Positions 17,959 through 27,276 are shown, counted from the first letter of the stretch. The stretch is 64,000 bases of DNA from an uncultured Eubacteriales bacterium (GCA_902491475.1 CABUHY010000009.1:15733-79732), one strand, 5' to 3'. The notes: generated from the sequence alone by a model not told the origin. A program made the numbers and translations.

Positions 17959-19527
17959 TTATTCGGCGTTTTTAAGCTGTTCGCTCTTTGCATACTCTTT
18001 TCCGTCCGCACCGAGATGATACGCACACTTGGTGTCGAAATCGATATGCTTTTTGTAAACTCTCGAATAGTTTATGTTTTTCTTCTTCATATAAACCTTG
18101 AACCATTCAAGGCGTTTGAGGAAATCCTTATATCTTCTGTTTTCGATATTTGTCCATGCAACCTCTGAGAAAGCGAGCGTTCTCGGGAATACGGAGAAGT
18201 CAAGCGCTTCTTTTGAATCAATCCATTCCGTCCAAAGCTCACACTCAAGACCCGTTGACCTCTGTTCGGGCTTTGTAAAGCCTACCTTTACCTTGTTGAA
18301 GTTATAGACCTTTTTAAGCGGAAGAATAGAATACTTTATATCGAAATAAAAATATGAAGTCGGAGAAATTATGATATTTCTCTGCGTTGCGATTTTTCTC
18401 ACTTTAGCGATAGCATTCGGTCGCCAGAGCTGACATTCAATGCTCTTGTCAAGGGCGTCTCCCATACAGTCGTCCCACGCAACGGCGGTTTTACCGTACT
18501 TTTTAAGGATTTCCGCCACCCTGTTCATAAACCAAATCTGGAGGTCCTTGCCGTCTTTAAGTCCGAGCTTTGCTTTGAGCGCCTTGCACTTTTCGCAGTC
18601 GTCCCAGACCTTGTAGCCCTTAAACGCTTCGTCGCCGCCTATATGGAATTTCTTTGACGGGAAAAGAGCCGTAACCTCGCCCAGAAGAGCGTCCAAAAAC
18701 TCAAAGGTCTTTTCGTTTCCGGCACAGAGTATTCCGTCGCTTACGCCGTTGATTGTAAGAACCTCTGCGGGCTCCGACTTACAGGAAAGCTCGGGTACAG
18801 CCGCAAGAATAGCTGTTGTGTGACCCGGAATGTCAATTTCGGGAATGACCTCAATTCCGAGTCTGCCCGCAAAGGAAACAATATCTTTAATTTCCTCCTG
18901 CGTATAATAGCGAGCCTCCTCAACATTGTCGTGCTCAAGACCGTAGCCCTTGAGATGCTTTGAGGTGCGCTTTGAGCCTATCGTGTTGAGCTCGGGATAA
19001 ATTTTGCTTTCAATTCTGTAGCCCTGGTCATCCGAAAGATGCCAATGGAATTTATTGAGCTTTAAGAAAGCCATATTTTCAAGCAAATCCTTTATTTCGT
19101 CAACAGTGAAGTAATGTCTGCTGACATCAAGCATAAGACCTCTGTACTCGTTTTCGGGCTTATCCTTGATAATAAGCGTTTTAACATATGCCTTGCCGTC
19201 TCTTTTTTCAGCCTGCATAAGTATCATTTTAAGTGTAACCGCGCCGTAAAACGCACCCGAGTATGTGCCCGCCTTTATTATTATACCGTCGTTGGTAACA
19301 TGAAGCTCGTATGCATCGTGTTCAAGCTCCGGAGTCTTTTTGAACTTGATTTCACCCTCGTTTTCAACGGGCTTTGTTTTAAGGTATTCTGTAAGATACT
19401 TACCCACGCCCACAAACTCTTCGGGGCAAAGAACAGCAGTGCCCGAAGAAACGGCATATTCGCTGTTGCCGCAGGTATAGTAATTCGGTTTCGGAATGAT
19501 GTTGTACTTTGTCATAGCTTTCACCAT
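17959..19527 (-). CDS. Beta-N-acetylhexosaminidase (GH20)
   Basis: Releases terminal GlcNAc/GalNAc from glycans. A GH20b-like N-terminal domain (about residues 1-125) precedes the barrel, which has the signature GLMLDVSRHYF, WHLSDDQGYR and the catalytic Asp-Glu pair in HIGGDEA near residue 297. The mechanism is substrate-assisted in this family. The ATG at 19527 has AAAGGAAA upstream and is preferred over an upstream ATG at 19578. No signal peptide is seen, so the enzyme is probably cytoplasmic and acts on imported oligosaccharides or recycled wall sugars. 522 residues. Confidence 0.92.
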   Translation of the reverse strand: MVKAMTKYNIIPKPNYYTCGNSEYAVSSGTAVLCPEEFVGVGKYLTEYLKTKPVENEGEIKFKKTPELEHDAYELHVTNDGIIIKAGTYSGAFYGAVTLKMILMQAEKRDGKAYVKTLIIKDKPENEYRGLMLDVSRHYFTVDEIKDLLENMAFLKLNKFHWHLSDDQGYRIESKIYPELNTIGSKRTSKHLKGYGLEHDNVEEARYYTQEEIKDIVSFAGRLGIEVIPEIDIPGHTTAILAAVPELSCKSEPAEVLTINGVSDGILCAGNEKTFEFLDALLGEVTALFPSKKFHIGGDEAFKGYKVWDDCEKCKALKAKLGLKDGKDLQIWFMNRVAEILKKYGKTAVAWDDCMGDALDKSIECQLWRPNAIAKVRKIATQRNIIISPTSYFYFDIKYSILPLKKVYNFNKVKVGFTKPEQRSTGLECELWTEWIDSKEALDFSVFPRTLAFSEVAWTNIENRRYKDFLKRLEWFKVYMKKKNINYSRVYKKHIDFDTKCAYHLGADGKEYAKSEQLKNAE

Positions 19528-19533
19528 AAAAAT

Positions 19534-19603
19534 TTCCTTTGTATTTATAAAATGTGCCGCAAACGCAGTTACGGACATTTTAATTATAACAAATACAAAG
19601 GAA
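19534..19603. promoter_or_regulatory. Inverted repeat flanking the GH20 promoter
   Basis: TTCCTTTGTATTT (19534-19546) and its exact reverse complement (19591-19603) flank a minus-strand TATAAT (19583-19588). One arm overlaps the GH20 Shine-Dalgarno and the other lies upstream of the -10. A regulator-binding operator is possible; chance cannot be excluded. Confidence 0.35.
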
Positions 19604-19618
19604 TAAAGGAAGTCATTT

Positions 19619-20233
19619 TCAATTATTTTTAATAAATTTTTCGTACCATTCGACTATCTTGAACCGAGGCTCAAATTTGGGATTGCTTTTTACAATTTCA
19701 TACTCACGCTCCGAGAGCACCTCGTCAAGCTCCGTGTCGCTCTCCGCCGCAGGCAAACACATCGGCGGGAACATTACGCACCACCAGTTATGACCCTGTC
19801 CGCTTCCGATTATAACATTGACCGCCTCATACTCTCCCGCAGGCAAGGTAACCTCGCCGTCATAGGTCTTTGTCGGAAAATAAGCGTTGCCGATATTAAC
19901 CTTTACATCATAGTCGTAACCGTTTTCTTCGACGACCTTTTGAGCGACCTTTTCAAGCTCGTCCTTTACGGGAATCAGCTTTTCCTCTGCCTGCGCCGCA
20001 CTCTCGCTGTTGTCAAAGTATTCCTTTCCCGCTTCAAGCACCGCATCCCTGACTTTAAGCTTCAGGCATTGGTCCTCCTCGGAATCGGAATTTGCGACAA
20101 CATGCATTCTCAAAACGCTGTTTCGTATATCGTCGCAAGCCGAAGCAAACGACATTGTGCTGATAACGCAGGTTATTATAAACGCCGCGAGAACCGCAAG
20201 CTCAACGGTTAAAATTTTATTTTTTGTTTTCAT
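19619..20233 (-). CDS. spoIIR: Stage II sporulation protein R
   Basis: SpoIIR is secreted from the forespore and triggers SpoIIGA to process pro-sigma-E in the mother cell. The 204 residues show an N-terminal membrane/signal segment (about 8-30) and the family core: LRMHVVANSDSEEDQ near residue 42, PAGEYEAVNVIIG near 131, and GHNWWCVMFPPMC near 146. The ATG has AAAGGA upstream. Its presence indicates that the organism comes from an endospore-forming lineage. Confidence 0.95.
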   Translation of the reverse strand: MKTKNKILTVELAVLAAFIITCVISTMSFASACDDIRNSVLRMHVVANSDSEEDQCLKLKVRDAVLEAGKEYFDNSESAAQAEEKLIPVKDELEKVAQKVVEENGYDYDVKVNIGNAYFPTKTYDGEVTLPAGEYEAVNVIIGSGQGHNWWCVMFPPMCLPAAESDTELDEVLSEREYEIVKSNPKFEPRFKIVEWYEKFIKNN

Positions 20234-20287
20234 ATTATGTTCATTCCTTTCAGTAACGAAAGTATTGGAACAAACATAACGGTTTAA

Positions 20288-21004
20288 TCATCTTTTTTCG
20301 ATTTCTTCTTTTTCGCTCTGTGTAAGATACCTTGCTTCGCCCTCTGCCAAGGAGTTGTCCAAGGGTACATTTCCCATTTTAATGCGGCGCAGCGCAACCA
20401 CGGTACTGCCCACCGCCTTGAACATTCTTTTTATCTGATGATACTTGCCCTCGAAAATCGTTATTTGCACCTCGGTCGTATCTTCCGACAGGAATTCAAG
20501 CTCCGCAGGCTTAAACACGGTGCCGTCATTTAATTCGATACCGCTTTCGAGAAGCGCCTTTTTGCTTTCGTCTATCGGCTTGTCCAATGATGCAATATAT
20601 GTTTTCTTTATGTGATTTTTCGGCGAGAGTATCCTGTGTGCAAATTCGCCGTCGTCGGTAATAAGCACAAAGCCCGTTGTGTCCTTATCGAGCCTGCCTG
20701 CGGGAAAAAGGTTCCTTCTTTTCATATCCTCGGGCAGAATGTCAACTACGGTAACATCGCCCCTGCCCTCGCTTGCGGAGACAACGCCCTGCGGCTTGTT
20801 GAGCATAATATAAACATGCTCGCAGGTGTCGATTTCCGCACCCGACACCGTAATTGTGCACTTTTCGGTATCGACCTTTACGGAAACATCCTTTACCGTC
20901 TTGCCGTCGAGGGTAATTTCTCCTAAACGGGCAAGCCGCTTTATTTCACTGCGAGTGAATTTTCCGCTTTTCGATATTATCTTGTCAAGCCGTTCAACTG
21001 CCAT
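20288..21004 (-). CDS. 16S rRNA pseudouridine synthase (RsuA family)
   Basis: An N-terminal S4 RNA-binding domain (MAVERLDKIISKSG; about residues 1-60) is followed by a RsuA-type catalytic domain with NKPQGVVSA near 70 and the catalytic-Asp motif GRLDKDTTG near 103. The family isomerises uridine in rRNA, position 516 for E. coli RsuA; RluB/E-like specificity cannot be excluded. 238 residues, with CGGAG before the ATG. It forms a same-strand group with the DUF4830 gene 11 bp upstream. Confidence 0.9.
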   Translation of the reverse strand: MAVERLDKIISKSGKFTRSEIKRLARLGEITLDGKTVKDVSVKVDTEKCTITVSGAEIDTCEHVYIMLNKPQGVVSASEGRGDVTVVDILPEDMKRRNLFPAGRLDKDTTGFVLITDDGEFAHRILSPKNHIKKTYIASLDKPIDESKKALLESGIELNDGTVFKPAELEFLSEDTTEVQITIFEGKYHQIKRMFKAVGSTVVALRRIKMGNVPLDNSLAEGEARYLTQSEKEEIEKR

Positions 21005-21015
21005 AGTTTTCTCCG

Positions 21016-21501
21016 TTACTGCGAATTGTTTACAGGGCTTACAAAGCCGTGCATAAAGCCGTCAAGCTCAACAGAGCACACATCTCCGCCGATAACCTTG
21101 CCGTCGGAGACAAGAAGCGTTGCTCTTATGCAGTCACTGTCCTCATAGCCCGGATAGTTTGTAACCTTATAGGTCCACTTTTTTACTCTTTTAGAGCAGT
21201 AAGCCGTCAAATCAAAGCCCTGCTCTTTCTGAATTGCGTTATAGTTTTCATAAACATCGTCAAATTCGGCGGGAATAATAACTTCCTTTACCTCCAACGG
21301 CTCTTCGTCAACGCTCCAGCCGTATTGGGAAAGAAAAGCAATTCTCTCTTCGTCCGTGGAAGCTTTGAGACTTTTTTCGCCCGTGCTTGCCGCCGAAATG
21401 CTGTCCTTTGTCAGAAAAGCAAGGATTATACCCATTGCCAAAAGGCAGAGTATTATCCCCAAAAATTTTAGCTGACGCCTGTTTACCGAATATACAAACA
21501 T
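21016..21501 (-). CDS. DUF4830 domain membrane-anchored protein
   Basis: 161 residues. One N-terminal transmembrane helix (about 12-30) is followed by an extracytoplasmic domain with QYGWSVDEEP near residue 55 and a YENYNAIQKEQGFDL stretch, typical of DUF4830 proteins of Clostridia. The ATG has GAGGTG upstream. Function unknown; sporulation or envelope roles are only suggested by its position between rsuA/spoIIR and coaD/rsmD. Confidence 0.75.
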   Translation of the reverse strand: MFVYSVNRRQLKFLGIILCLLAMGIILAFLTKDSISAASTGEKSLKASTDEERIAFLSQYGWSVDEEPLEVKEVIIPAEFDDVYENYNAIQKEQGFDLTAYCSKRVKKWTYKVTNYPGYEDSDCIRATLLVSDGKVIGGDVCSVELDGFMHGFVSPVNNSQ

Positions 21502-21556
21502 ATAAATTCACCTCGTACACAATTATATGCGACGAGGTGAAATATAATGCTTATTA

Positions 21557-22090
21557 TCAGTCTTCTTTTGCCTGCTGAGCCGCAGCGTTTCTCAAAGACA
21601 TTCTTGCTTTTCTTATCTCGTTTACAGAGTTCGTAAGAGCTTCGTCCGCCGTTGCAACAATGTGTTCAACATATTCGCCCGCACTTGTGCGCAAATCGTT
21701 TGACCACTTCTGCGCCTGCTCGGTCATATCGGAAGCGGTTGCTCTTGCCTGCTCGATAATCTCGGTAGCCTGCGTGCGTGCCTGCTGAAGAATGTCGGAT
21801 GCGTTTTCCTCTGCCCTTTTTGTGATTTCGTGCTCGGAAACAATTACCTTTGCCTTTTCTCTCGCCTCGGCAATTATATCCTCGGAAGCCGCCTGAGCCG
21901 CGTCGAGAATTTCCTTTCTCTCCGAAGCAATCTTTCTCGCTTTCATAAGCTCGTCGGGCATATTGAGCCTGATATCCTCAATAATGGTCTTTATTTCCTC
22001 TCCGTCAACGGAAATCTTTGATGAAAAAGGAACATTTTTACTGTTTTCAAGGACATCCTCAATATTATCGAGTAAACTTTCTATACTCAT
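21557..22090 (-). CDS. Coiled-coil protein of the coaD-rsmD neighbourhood
   Basis: A 177-residue soluble, almost wholly helical protein rich in Ala, Glu and Arg with heptad-like periodicity from about residue 45 to 170 (AREKAKVIV, EENASDILQQARTQA). Automated annotation often calls such proteins ATPase or V-type subunit H/E-like because of the coiled coil; no catalytic motif is present. Its ATG overlaps the coaD stop by 4 bp, so the two are translationally coupled. Function not known. Confidence 0.75.
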   Translation of the reverse strand: MSIESLLDNIEDVLENSKNVPFSSKISVDGEEIKTIIEDIRLNMPDELMKARKIASERKEILDAAQAASEDIIAEAREKAKVIVSEHEITKRAEENASDILQQARTQATEIIEQARATASDMTEQAQKWSNDLRTSAGEYVEHIVATADEALTNSVNEIRKARMSLRNAAAQQAKED

Positions 22091-22584
22091 TTCACATCTT
22101 CCTTTCTTATTCTTTCAATAATCACATCACTGATTTCGGGCGGAACAAAGGTAGAAATATCGCCGCCCAAACTGCATATGTGCTTAACAACGCTTGAACT
22201 GAGATACATATTCTCCGCTCTCGTTGTAATGAAAACCGTTTCCACTTCGTTATTCAATTCCTTGTTAATCAACGCCTGTTGGAATTCATATTCAAAGTCG
22301 GATACCGCCCTCAAGCCCTTAACAATGGCGACAGCGCCAATCTTCCTTGCATATTCCGCAAGCAAGCCGTCATAGCTGTCAACCTCGACATTTTTAAGGT
22401 CGTGAATGCACTTTTTTATAAGCTCGACTCTCTCCTCGGAGGAAAAAGAATAGCTGTCCTTTTTTTTATAATTTGTCATAACAAGGACAATAACCCTGTC
22501 GAATATTTTTGAACTTCTCGTAATAATGTCAAGATGTCCGAGTGTAACCGGATCAAAGCTTCCGGGGCAAATAACGGTTCTCAA
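22087..22584 (-). CDS. coaD: Phosphopantetheine adenylyltransferase
   Basis: Transfers AMP from ATP to 4'-phosphopantetheine, the penultimate step of CoA synthesis. The nucleotidyltransferase motif PGSFDPVTLGH is at residues 7-17, with GLRAVSDFEYE near 89 and the C-terminal SSSVVKHI near 129. 165 residues, normal. The start codon is TTG, preceded by AGGTG. It lies 12 bp after rsmD, a conserved pairing in Firmicutes. Confidence 0.97.
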   Translation of the reverse strand: MRTVICPGSFDPVTLGHLDIITRSSKIFDRVIVLVMTNYKKKDSYSFSSEERVELIKKCIHDLKNVEVDSYDGLLAEYARKIGAVAIVKGLRAVSDFEYEFQQALINKELNNEVETVFITTRAENMYLSSSVVKHICSLGGDISTFVPPEISDVIIERIRKEDVK

Positions 22585-22596
22585 AAAATCACCTGC

Positions 22597-23139
22597 TCAC
22601 TTCTTGTGCTTATAGGTCGTAATCTTGGTTTTTGAGTATTTGTACTCCCTGTACTTTTCAAAATCTCCCGCAGACTCGGGCAAGACCTCGTTAAAATCGG
22701 TTTCGCAGACAACCGTTGCGTTTTCACTGCAACAGCCGACAACGCTTTCAAGCGTTTCGTCAATCAAGCCCTTATTGTACGGCGGGTCAAGAAAGACAAT
22801 GTCAAATTTATTTCTTGAGTTCTTAATATAGCTTACGCTGTCCGCATTGAGAACAGTCGCCTTTTGAAAAAGTCCCGTAGTTTTTAAGTTGTCCTTTATT
22901 ACTTCAACCGCCTGAGAGTCTCTGTCAACAAAAACGGCGTTTGCCGCTCCCCTGCTCAAGGCTTCCACGCCGAGCTGACCCGAACCTGCGAACAAATCAA
23001 GCACGCAAGCGTCTGTCAAATCAAACTGAATTATGCTGAAAATCGCCTCTTTGACACGGTCTGTCGTAGGTCTTACAACCTCGTCGCCCTCAAGCGTTTT
23101 CAGTTTTCTGCCTCTTGCCGAACCTGTAATAACTCTCAT
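22597..23139 (-). CDS. rsmD: 16S rRNA (guanine966-N2)-methyltransferase
   Basis: SAM-dependent methylation of G966 in 16S rRNA. Family features are visible: MRVITGSARGRKL at the start, RPTTDRVKEAIFS near residue 26, LDLFAGSGQLGVEALSRGA near 48 (SAM site) and the catalytic DPPY near 118. 180 residues, normal. The ATG has TTGGAG upstream. It forms an operon with coaD. Confidence 0.96.
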   Translation of the reverse strand: MRVITGSARGRKLKTLEGDEVVRPTTDRVKEAIFSIIQFDLTDACVLDLFAGSGQLGVEALSRGAANAVFVDRDSQAVEVIKDNLKTTGLFQKATVLNADSVSYIKNSRNKFDIVFLDPPYNKGLIDETLESVVGCCSENATVVCETDFNEVLPESAGDFEKYREYKYSKTKITTYKHKK

Positions 23140-23209
23140 TTACGAATACTCCAACTTTCAGATACTGTTTTATTTTCCACATTTTCGACACAAATGTCAA
23201 TAGTTTTTA

Positions 23210-23857
23210 TCAAAATAATAACATACGGCGCAGTTCATCTGCATTCTTTGCCGTCTTTTCGACGCCGATTTCACGCAGCTGCTCCTCGTCACGGAAGCCC
23301 CAGAGCACGCCTATGCTGTCCATTTCCGCATTTTTGGCGGTCTGCATATCAACCTCGCTGTCGCCGATAAACACAGCGTCCTTTTTTTCAACTCCGAGCT
23401 TTTCAAGCGCAAGGTAAAGTCCGTCGGGCGCAGGCTTGTTGGGTCTGACGCCGTCGCTTCCGATAACCGTTTTGACATAGTCGCCGAAAAGTCCGCCGCA
23501 AAGCTCCTGTGCCGCAAAATCAATTTTATTTGTAACGATTGCAAGCTTGATGCCGTTTTCGTAAAGGCTTTTGAGCAAGCCGTCTATTCCGTCGTACGGC
23601 TTTGTCTTATTAGCCATATTGTGCTTGTAATGCTCGGTAAAATCGGAATAGGTTTTCCGGAACTGAGCCTCGCTTGCCGTGTCGGGAAGCGCTCTGTGGA
23701 TAAGCTTTATGTTACCGTTTCCGACAAAACGCCTGACCTCGTCAACGGTTCTTGTCGGAAATCCGTTCTTTTTAAGAGCAAAGTTTGTGCTGTCGGCAAG
23801 GTCGTCAAGAGTGTTCAACAACGTGCCGTCCAAATCGAATATTACTGCTTTGTACAT
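23210..23857 (-). CDS. HAD-superfamily phosphatase (phosphoglycolate phosphatase-like)
   Basis: 215 residues with the HAD motifs: I DLDGTLL near residue 7, II VTNK near 112, III with KPAPDGLY near 143, IV GDSEVDMQTA near 170. The helical cap between motifs I and II places it in subfamily IA with Gph/PpaX. The start is set at the ATG at 23857, which has AAGGTG at 6-9 bases; a GTG three codons earlier overlaps that site. It lies 10 bp after the uvrC stop and is probably cotranscribed with it. Confidence 0.9.
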   Translation of the reverse strand: MYKAVIFDLDGTLLNTLDDLADSTNFALKKNGFPTRTVDEVRRFVGNGNIKLIHRALPDTASEAQFRKTYSDFTEHYKHNMANKTKPYDGIDGLLKSLYENGIKLAIVTNKIDFAAQELCGGLFGDYVKTVIGSDGVRPNKPAPDGLYLALEKLGVEKKDAVFIGDSEVDMQTAKNAEMDSIGVLWGFRDEEQLREIGVEKTAKNADELRRMLLF

Positions 23858-23867
23858 TTTCATCACC

Positions 23868-25703
23868 TTATTTATTATAGAACTTTACGACATTTTCCGC
23901 AAGCTCTTTATTTATTCCTTTAACCTCGCAAAGCTCCTCAACGGTAGCCTTTTTAATCGCGGAAACCGTCTTGAAATGCTTTAACAGGGCTCTTGCTTTC
24001 GCCTCGCCGATACCGTCGATTTTGGTAAGAGAGAGCGAAATAGTGCTTTTTGTGTGCTTTTTATGATGGTAGTCGATTGAAAAGCGGTGCACCTCGTTTT
24101 GAATATCCGAAACAAGCGTAAACACCTGCCGCTTTGAGTTTATCTCAATCTCGCCGCCGTCAAAGGCAATTGCCCTCGTATGGTGCTTATCGTCCTTAAC
24201 CATACCGAAAACGGGAATATTAAGCCCGAATTCCCGAAGCACGGGCATAACGGCGTTTACCTGTCCCTCGCCGCCGTCAAGAAGAATTAAATCGGGCAGC
24301 TTTCCGAAACCGTAATCCTCGTTTTTGTCCTTATTGAGAACATACTCGTTGAAGCGGCGTGTGAGCACCTCGTTCATTGAGCCGTAATCGTCATTGGCAA
24401 AGGATTTAATCGCAAACCGTCTGTAAGCCTTTTTATACGGCTTTCCGTCCTTAAAAACTATCATACCGCCGACCGAGTCGGAACCTGCGGTGTGTGAAAT
24501 ATCGTAAGACTCGATATAGTCGGGCGTGCTTTTGAGTCCGAGAAGATTTTGCAGTTCTTCGAGCACAGCAACCGTCTTGCCGCTTTTGCCTTTATACAGC
24601 GCAAGCTTTTCCGTAGCGTTTTCCTTGCACATTTTTACGACCTCGACCTGCGTTCCCCTTGCAGGCACAAAGACCGTAACCTTTTTGCCTTTTTTGTCGG
24701 AGAGCCATCTTTCGAGGAGTTCTTTATCCTCCACATCGCCCTCGACCGTAACCCGCCTCGGGATATTGTTGCGCATACTGTAAAACGATGTGATAAACTC
24801 CGCACGCTGCGACTCGGGAGAGTCGTCCGAAGTGTCAAAGAAGAAATGCTCGCTGTCATACAGTTTACTGTCCGAGAACCTCAAAACCGCAAGGCAGGTC
24901 GTGCCGTCGTTTTCGGCACAGGCAAAGACATCCTGTTCCTCAATATTGTTATATACAACCTTTTGGCGGTCTTTCATTTTGTTTATCGCCGCTATCTTGT
25001 CCCTGTATTTTGCGGCGTTTTCAAAGTCGAGATTTTCAGAAGCCTCAAGCATTTTTTCGTTCAGTTCTTTTACGACCGACTGCGTGTCGCCCTTTAAGAA
25101 ACGCAAAGCCTGATTGAAATTTTCATTATATTCCTTTTCGGAGACCTTACCCGTACAAACTCCGCAGCACTGCGAAATATAGTAGTTAAGGCACGGGCGT
25201 GATTTTCTGAAATCCCTCGGAAAGGTCTTGTTGCACTGATAAAGCTTAAATATCTTGTTTGCGGTGTCAACGCTCTGTTTGACCGCAAAAGAGCTCGTGT
25301 ACGGTCCGATATATTCGGCGTTCGGGTCATCACTTTTTTGCAATACGGCAGAGATTTTTTTATATTTGTCGCCCGTTATCTCGATATAACTGTAACCCTT
25401 ATCGTCTTTTAGGAGAATGTTGTACTTCGGCATATGCTGCTTGATAAGACTGCATTCAAGCACCAACGCCTCAAACTCGCTGTCGGTTACGATATAGTCA
25501 AAATGGTCTACATTCTCAACCATTTTAAGCACCTTAACCGTGTGCCTGTTCTGCGAGCCGAAGTATTGGCTGACCCTGTTTTTCAGTTTTTTCGCCTTAC
25601 CGATATATATAATTTCGTCCTTGCGGTTTTTCATTATATATACCCCGGGCAAAAGCGGCAGGCTCATTGCCTTTTTCCGCAATTCGGGCATTTTAGCGTT
25701 CAT
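23868..25703 (-). CDS. uvrC: Excinuclease ABC subunit C (UvrC)
   Basis: UvrC makes both incisions around a UvrB-bound lesion. Visible in order: GIY-YIG nuclease (PGVYIM and IIYIGKAKKL, about residues 17-40), a UVR motif near 200-235, the RNase H-like endonuclease (ESYDISHTAG near 395, LLDGGEGQVNA near 475) and a C-terminal helix-hairpin-helix (IDGIGEAKARALL and VKGINKELAE). The ATG at 25703 has AGGAGA upstream and is preferred over an ATG eight codons earlier. 611 residues. The ptsH terminator lies immediately upstream. Confidence 0.98.
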   Translation of the reverse strand: MNAKMPELRKKAMSLPLLPGVYIMKNRKDEIIYIGKAKKLKNRVSQYFGSQNRHTVKVLKMVENVDHFDYIVTDSEFEALVLECSLIKQHMPKYNILLKDDKGYSYIEITGDKYKKISAVLQKSDDPNAEYIGPYTSSFAVKQSVDTANKIFKLYQCNKTFPRDFRKSRPCLNYYISQCCGVCTGKVSEKEYNENFNQALRFLKGDTQSVVKELNEKMLEASENLDFENAAKYRDKIAAINKMKDRQKVVYNNIEEQDVFACAENDGTTCLAVLRFSDSKLYDSEHFFFDTSDDSPESQRAEFITSFYSMRNNIPRRVTVEGDVEDKELLERWLSDKKGKKVTVFVPARGTQVEVVKMCKENATEKLALYKGKSGKTVAVLEELQNLLGLKSTPDYIESYDISHTAGSDSVGGMIVFKDGKPYKKAYRRFAIKSFANDDYGSMNEVLTRRFNEYVLNKDKNEDYGFGKLPDLILLDGGEGQVNAVMPVLREFGLNIPVFGMVKDDKHHTRAIAFDGGEIEINSKRQVFTLVSDIQNEVHRFSIDYHHKKHTKSTISLSLTKIDGIGEAKARALLKHFKTVSAIKKATVEELCEVKGINKELAENVVKFYNK

Positions 25704-25722
25704 ATGCTCTCCTAAATAAAAA

Positions 25723-25748
25723 GGCACACCGATAAAAACCGATGCGCC
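25723..25748 (-). terminator. Intrinsic terminator after ptsH
   Basis: On the minus strand GGCGCATCGG pairs with TCGGTGTGCC (several G-T pairs), loop of six, followed by a T-run. It ends the ptsH transcript just before the uvrC ribosome site. Confidence 0.8.
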
Positions 25749-25770
25749 CTAAATCGTGTGAATTTAATAA

Positions 25771-26037
25771 TTATTCCTCAGCAAAGCCGGACTCAACAAG
25801 CTTAACAAGCTCTTCAACAGCCTGCTCCTCATCGGGACCGCCTGCGATAATACGGATTTCCGTTCCGCCCATAATTCCGAGTGAAAGGACGCCGAGAAGG
25901 CTCTTTGCATTAACTCTTCTCTCTTCTTTTTCGACCCAAATTGATGATTTGAACTCATTTGCCTTCTGAATGAAGAATGTTGCGGGTCTTGCATGGAGAC
26001 CTACCTGATTTTGAACGAGCACATCTTTTGAATACAT
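25771..26037 (-). CDS. ptsH: HPr phosphocarrier protein
   Basis: 88 residues. His15 in GLHARPA is the PEP/EI phosphorylation site, and Ser46 in KSLLGVLSLGI is the HPr kinase site used in Firmicute catabolite repression. Having both argues for a true HPr and against Crh, which lacks His15. The start at 26037 has GGGGAG upstream; the frame extends seven codons further but without a better ribosome site. It is monocistronic with its own promoter and terminator. Confidence 0.95.
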   Translation of the reverse strand: MYSKDVLVQNQVGLHARPATFFIQKANEFKSSIWVEKEERRVNAKSLLGVLSLGIMGGTEIRIIAGGPDEEQAVEELVKLVESGFAEE

Positions 26038-26092
26038 AATAAATTCTCCCCATATCATATTAAACTAAGTTAATTTCTTTTTTCGTTATCAT

Positions 26093-26120
26093 ATTATAGC
26101 ACAAAACTTGTCCTCGTCAA
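26093..26120 (-). promoter_or_regulatory. Sigma-A promoter of ptsH
   Basis: Minus-strand -35 TTGACG (26115-26120) and -10 TATAAT (26093-26098) with a 16-bp spacer, about 55 bp upstream of the ptsH start. Confidence 0.75.
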
Positions 26121-26250
26121 CAACTTTAGCACGATATATGGTGGTTTTTGAAATAATTCGGAGGTAATTCCAAAGCAAAGAGTTTTAAGAAGTTAATGTT
26201 TGTGCAAAATGACAATCGAGACACGAAAGAAATATGTAATATGTACAAAA

Positions 26251-27276
26251 TCAGTTGTTTACCTTATGGTGTACGGGAGGCGTGTCTGCGGTTATTGCGC
26301 TGAAGGTATAGCCGCAATTCAAGTAATAATCAATAACCTCTGGCAGTGCTTCAACCGTCGTTCCCTTGGCTCCCGTATCGTGCATAAGCACTATGACATT
26401 GCTTGCCGACGGCACCTTTTTACAGTTGGCAACAATCGTATCCTTGTGCACCTTGTCGCCCGAAGCGTCGCCCGAAGAGCAGTTCCAGTCATAATAGACA
26501 TATCCCCTCTCCGTTACGCCCTGCGTAAGCCTTGACATTATACCCGGGTTGTACTTTTTGCTTACGGTATTGCTTCCGCCGCCGGGAAAACGCATTATAT
26601 TGCTTCGCACTCCCGTCTGCAAATATACCAAATCGGAAATATTCTGCAAATCCTCATAGAACGCCTCATCGGAGGAATAAATCTGCTTGTAATTGTGGGT
26701 GTACGAATGAAGTGCGATGGTGTTTCCGTTATCCACAATGTCCTTCATATATCCGTTATATGCAGTATTCTTGACAAAAAAAGTCGCCTTTATTCCGTAA
26801 GAATTAAGAATAGAAATAATTCTCGGAGTGTTAGGCGACGGACCGTCATCAAAGGTAAGATAAATTGTCTTACCTCCGCTTCCGGGCGGTACGGGCGCAG
26901 GCTCTGTTGCGGGAACGGGAGCGGCCGAAGCGGTTGCCGCCGCACTGTCGGAACGTTCCTTTTTCTTTAACGAAACCTGCCTGTTCAAATCTGAAATCTT
27001 TCGGTTGAGCTCTTCCTTTTCGCTTTCGTGGACGGAGTTCTGCTCGCTGATGCCGTTGGTGTACGACTCAATCTCACTGTTCTTTTGTGAAATTTCATCC
27101 TTATACGATGAAATTTCGTTTTGAGCGTTCGCAAGTGAGTTCATTACATTTATATCGTTATTTTTGGTTTTGCTGAATTTGTATGCGGTAAAAATGAGCA
27201 AAACCGACAGCAAAACGACCGCTGCCGAAAGCACTGCTATTATTATATTCTTCCTGTTTTTCCTGTTTGCTTTCAT
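26251..27276 (-). CDS. Membrane-anchored polysaccharide deacetylase (NodB/CE4)
   Basis: 341 residues. An N-terminal transmembrane helix (about 10-32) leads into a coiled coil (about 45-95), a Pro/Ala linker and a NodB domain from about 130. All five CE4 motifs are visible: TFDDGPS, HSYTH (metal His pair), RFPGGGS, DWNCSSGD and LMHDTG. Such enzymes deacetylate peptidoglycan GlcNAc or other surface glycans outside the cell. The ATG has GGGGTG upstream. The coiled coil probably holds the catalytic domain away from the membrane. Confidence 0.93.
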   Translation of the reverse strand: MKANRKNRKNIIIAVLSAAVVLLSVLLIFTAYKFSKTKNNDINVMNSLANAQNEISSYKDEISQKNSEIESYTNGISEQNSVHESEKEELNRKISDLNRQVSLKKKERSDSAAATASAAPVPATEPAPVPPGSGGKTIYLTFDDGPSPNTPRIISILNSYGIKATFFVKNTAYNGYMKDIVDNGNTIALHSYTHNYKQIYSSDEAFYEDLQNISDLVYLQTGVRSNIMRFPGGGSNTVSKKYNPGIMSRLTQGVTERGYVYYDWNCSSGDASGDKVHKDTIVANCKKVPSASNVIVLMHDTGAKGTTVEALPEVIDYYLNCGYTFSAITADTPPVHHKVNN

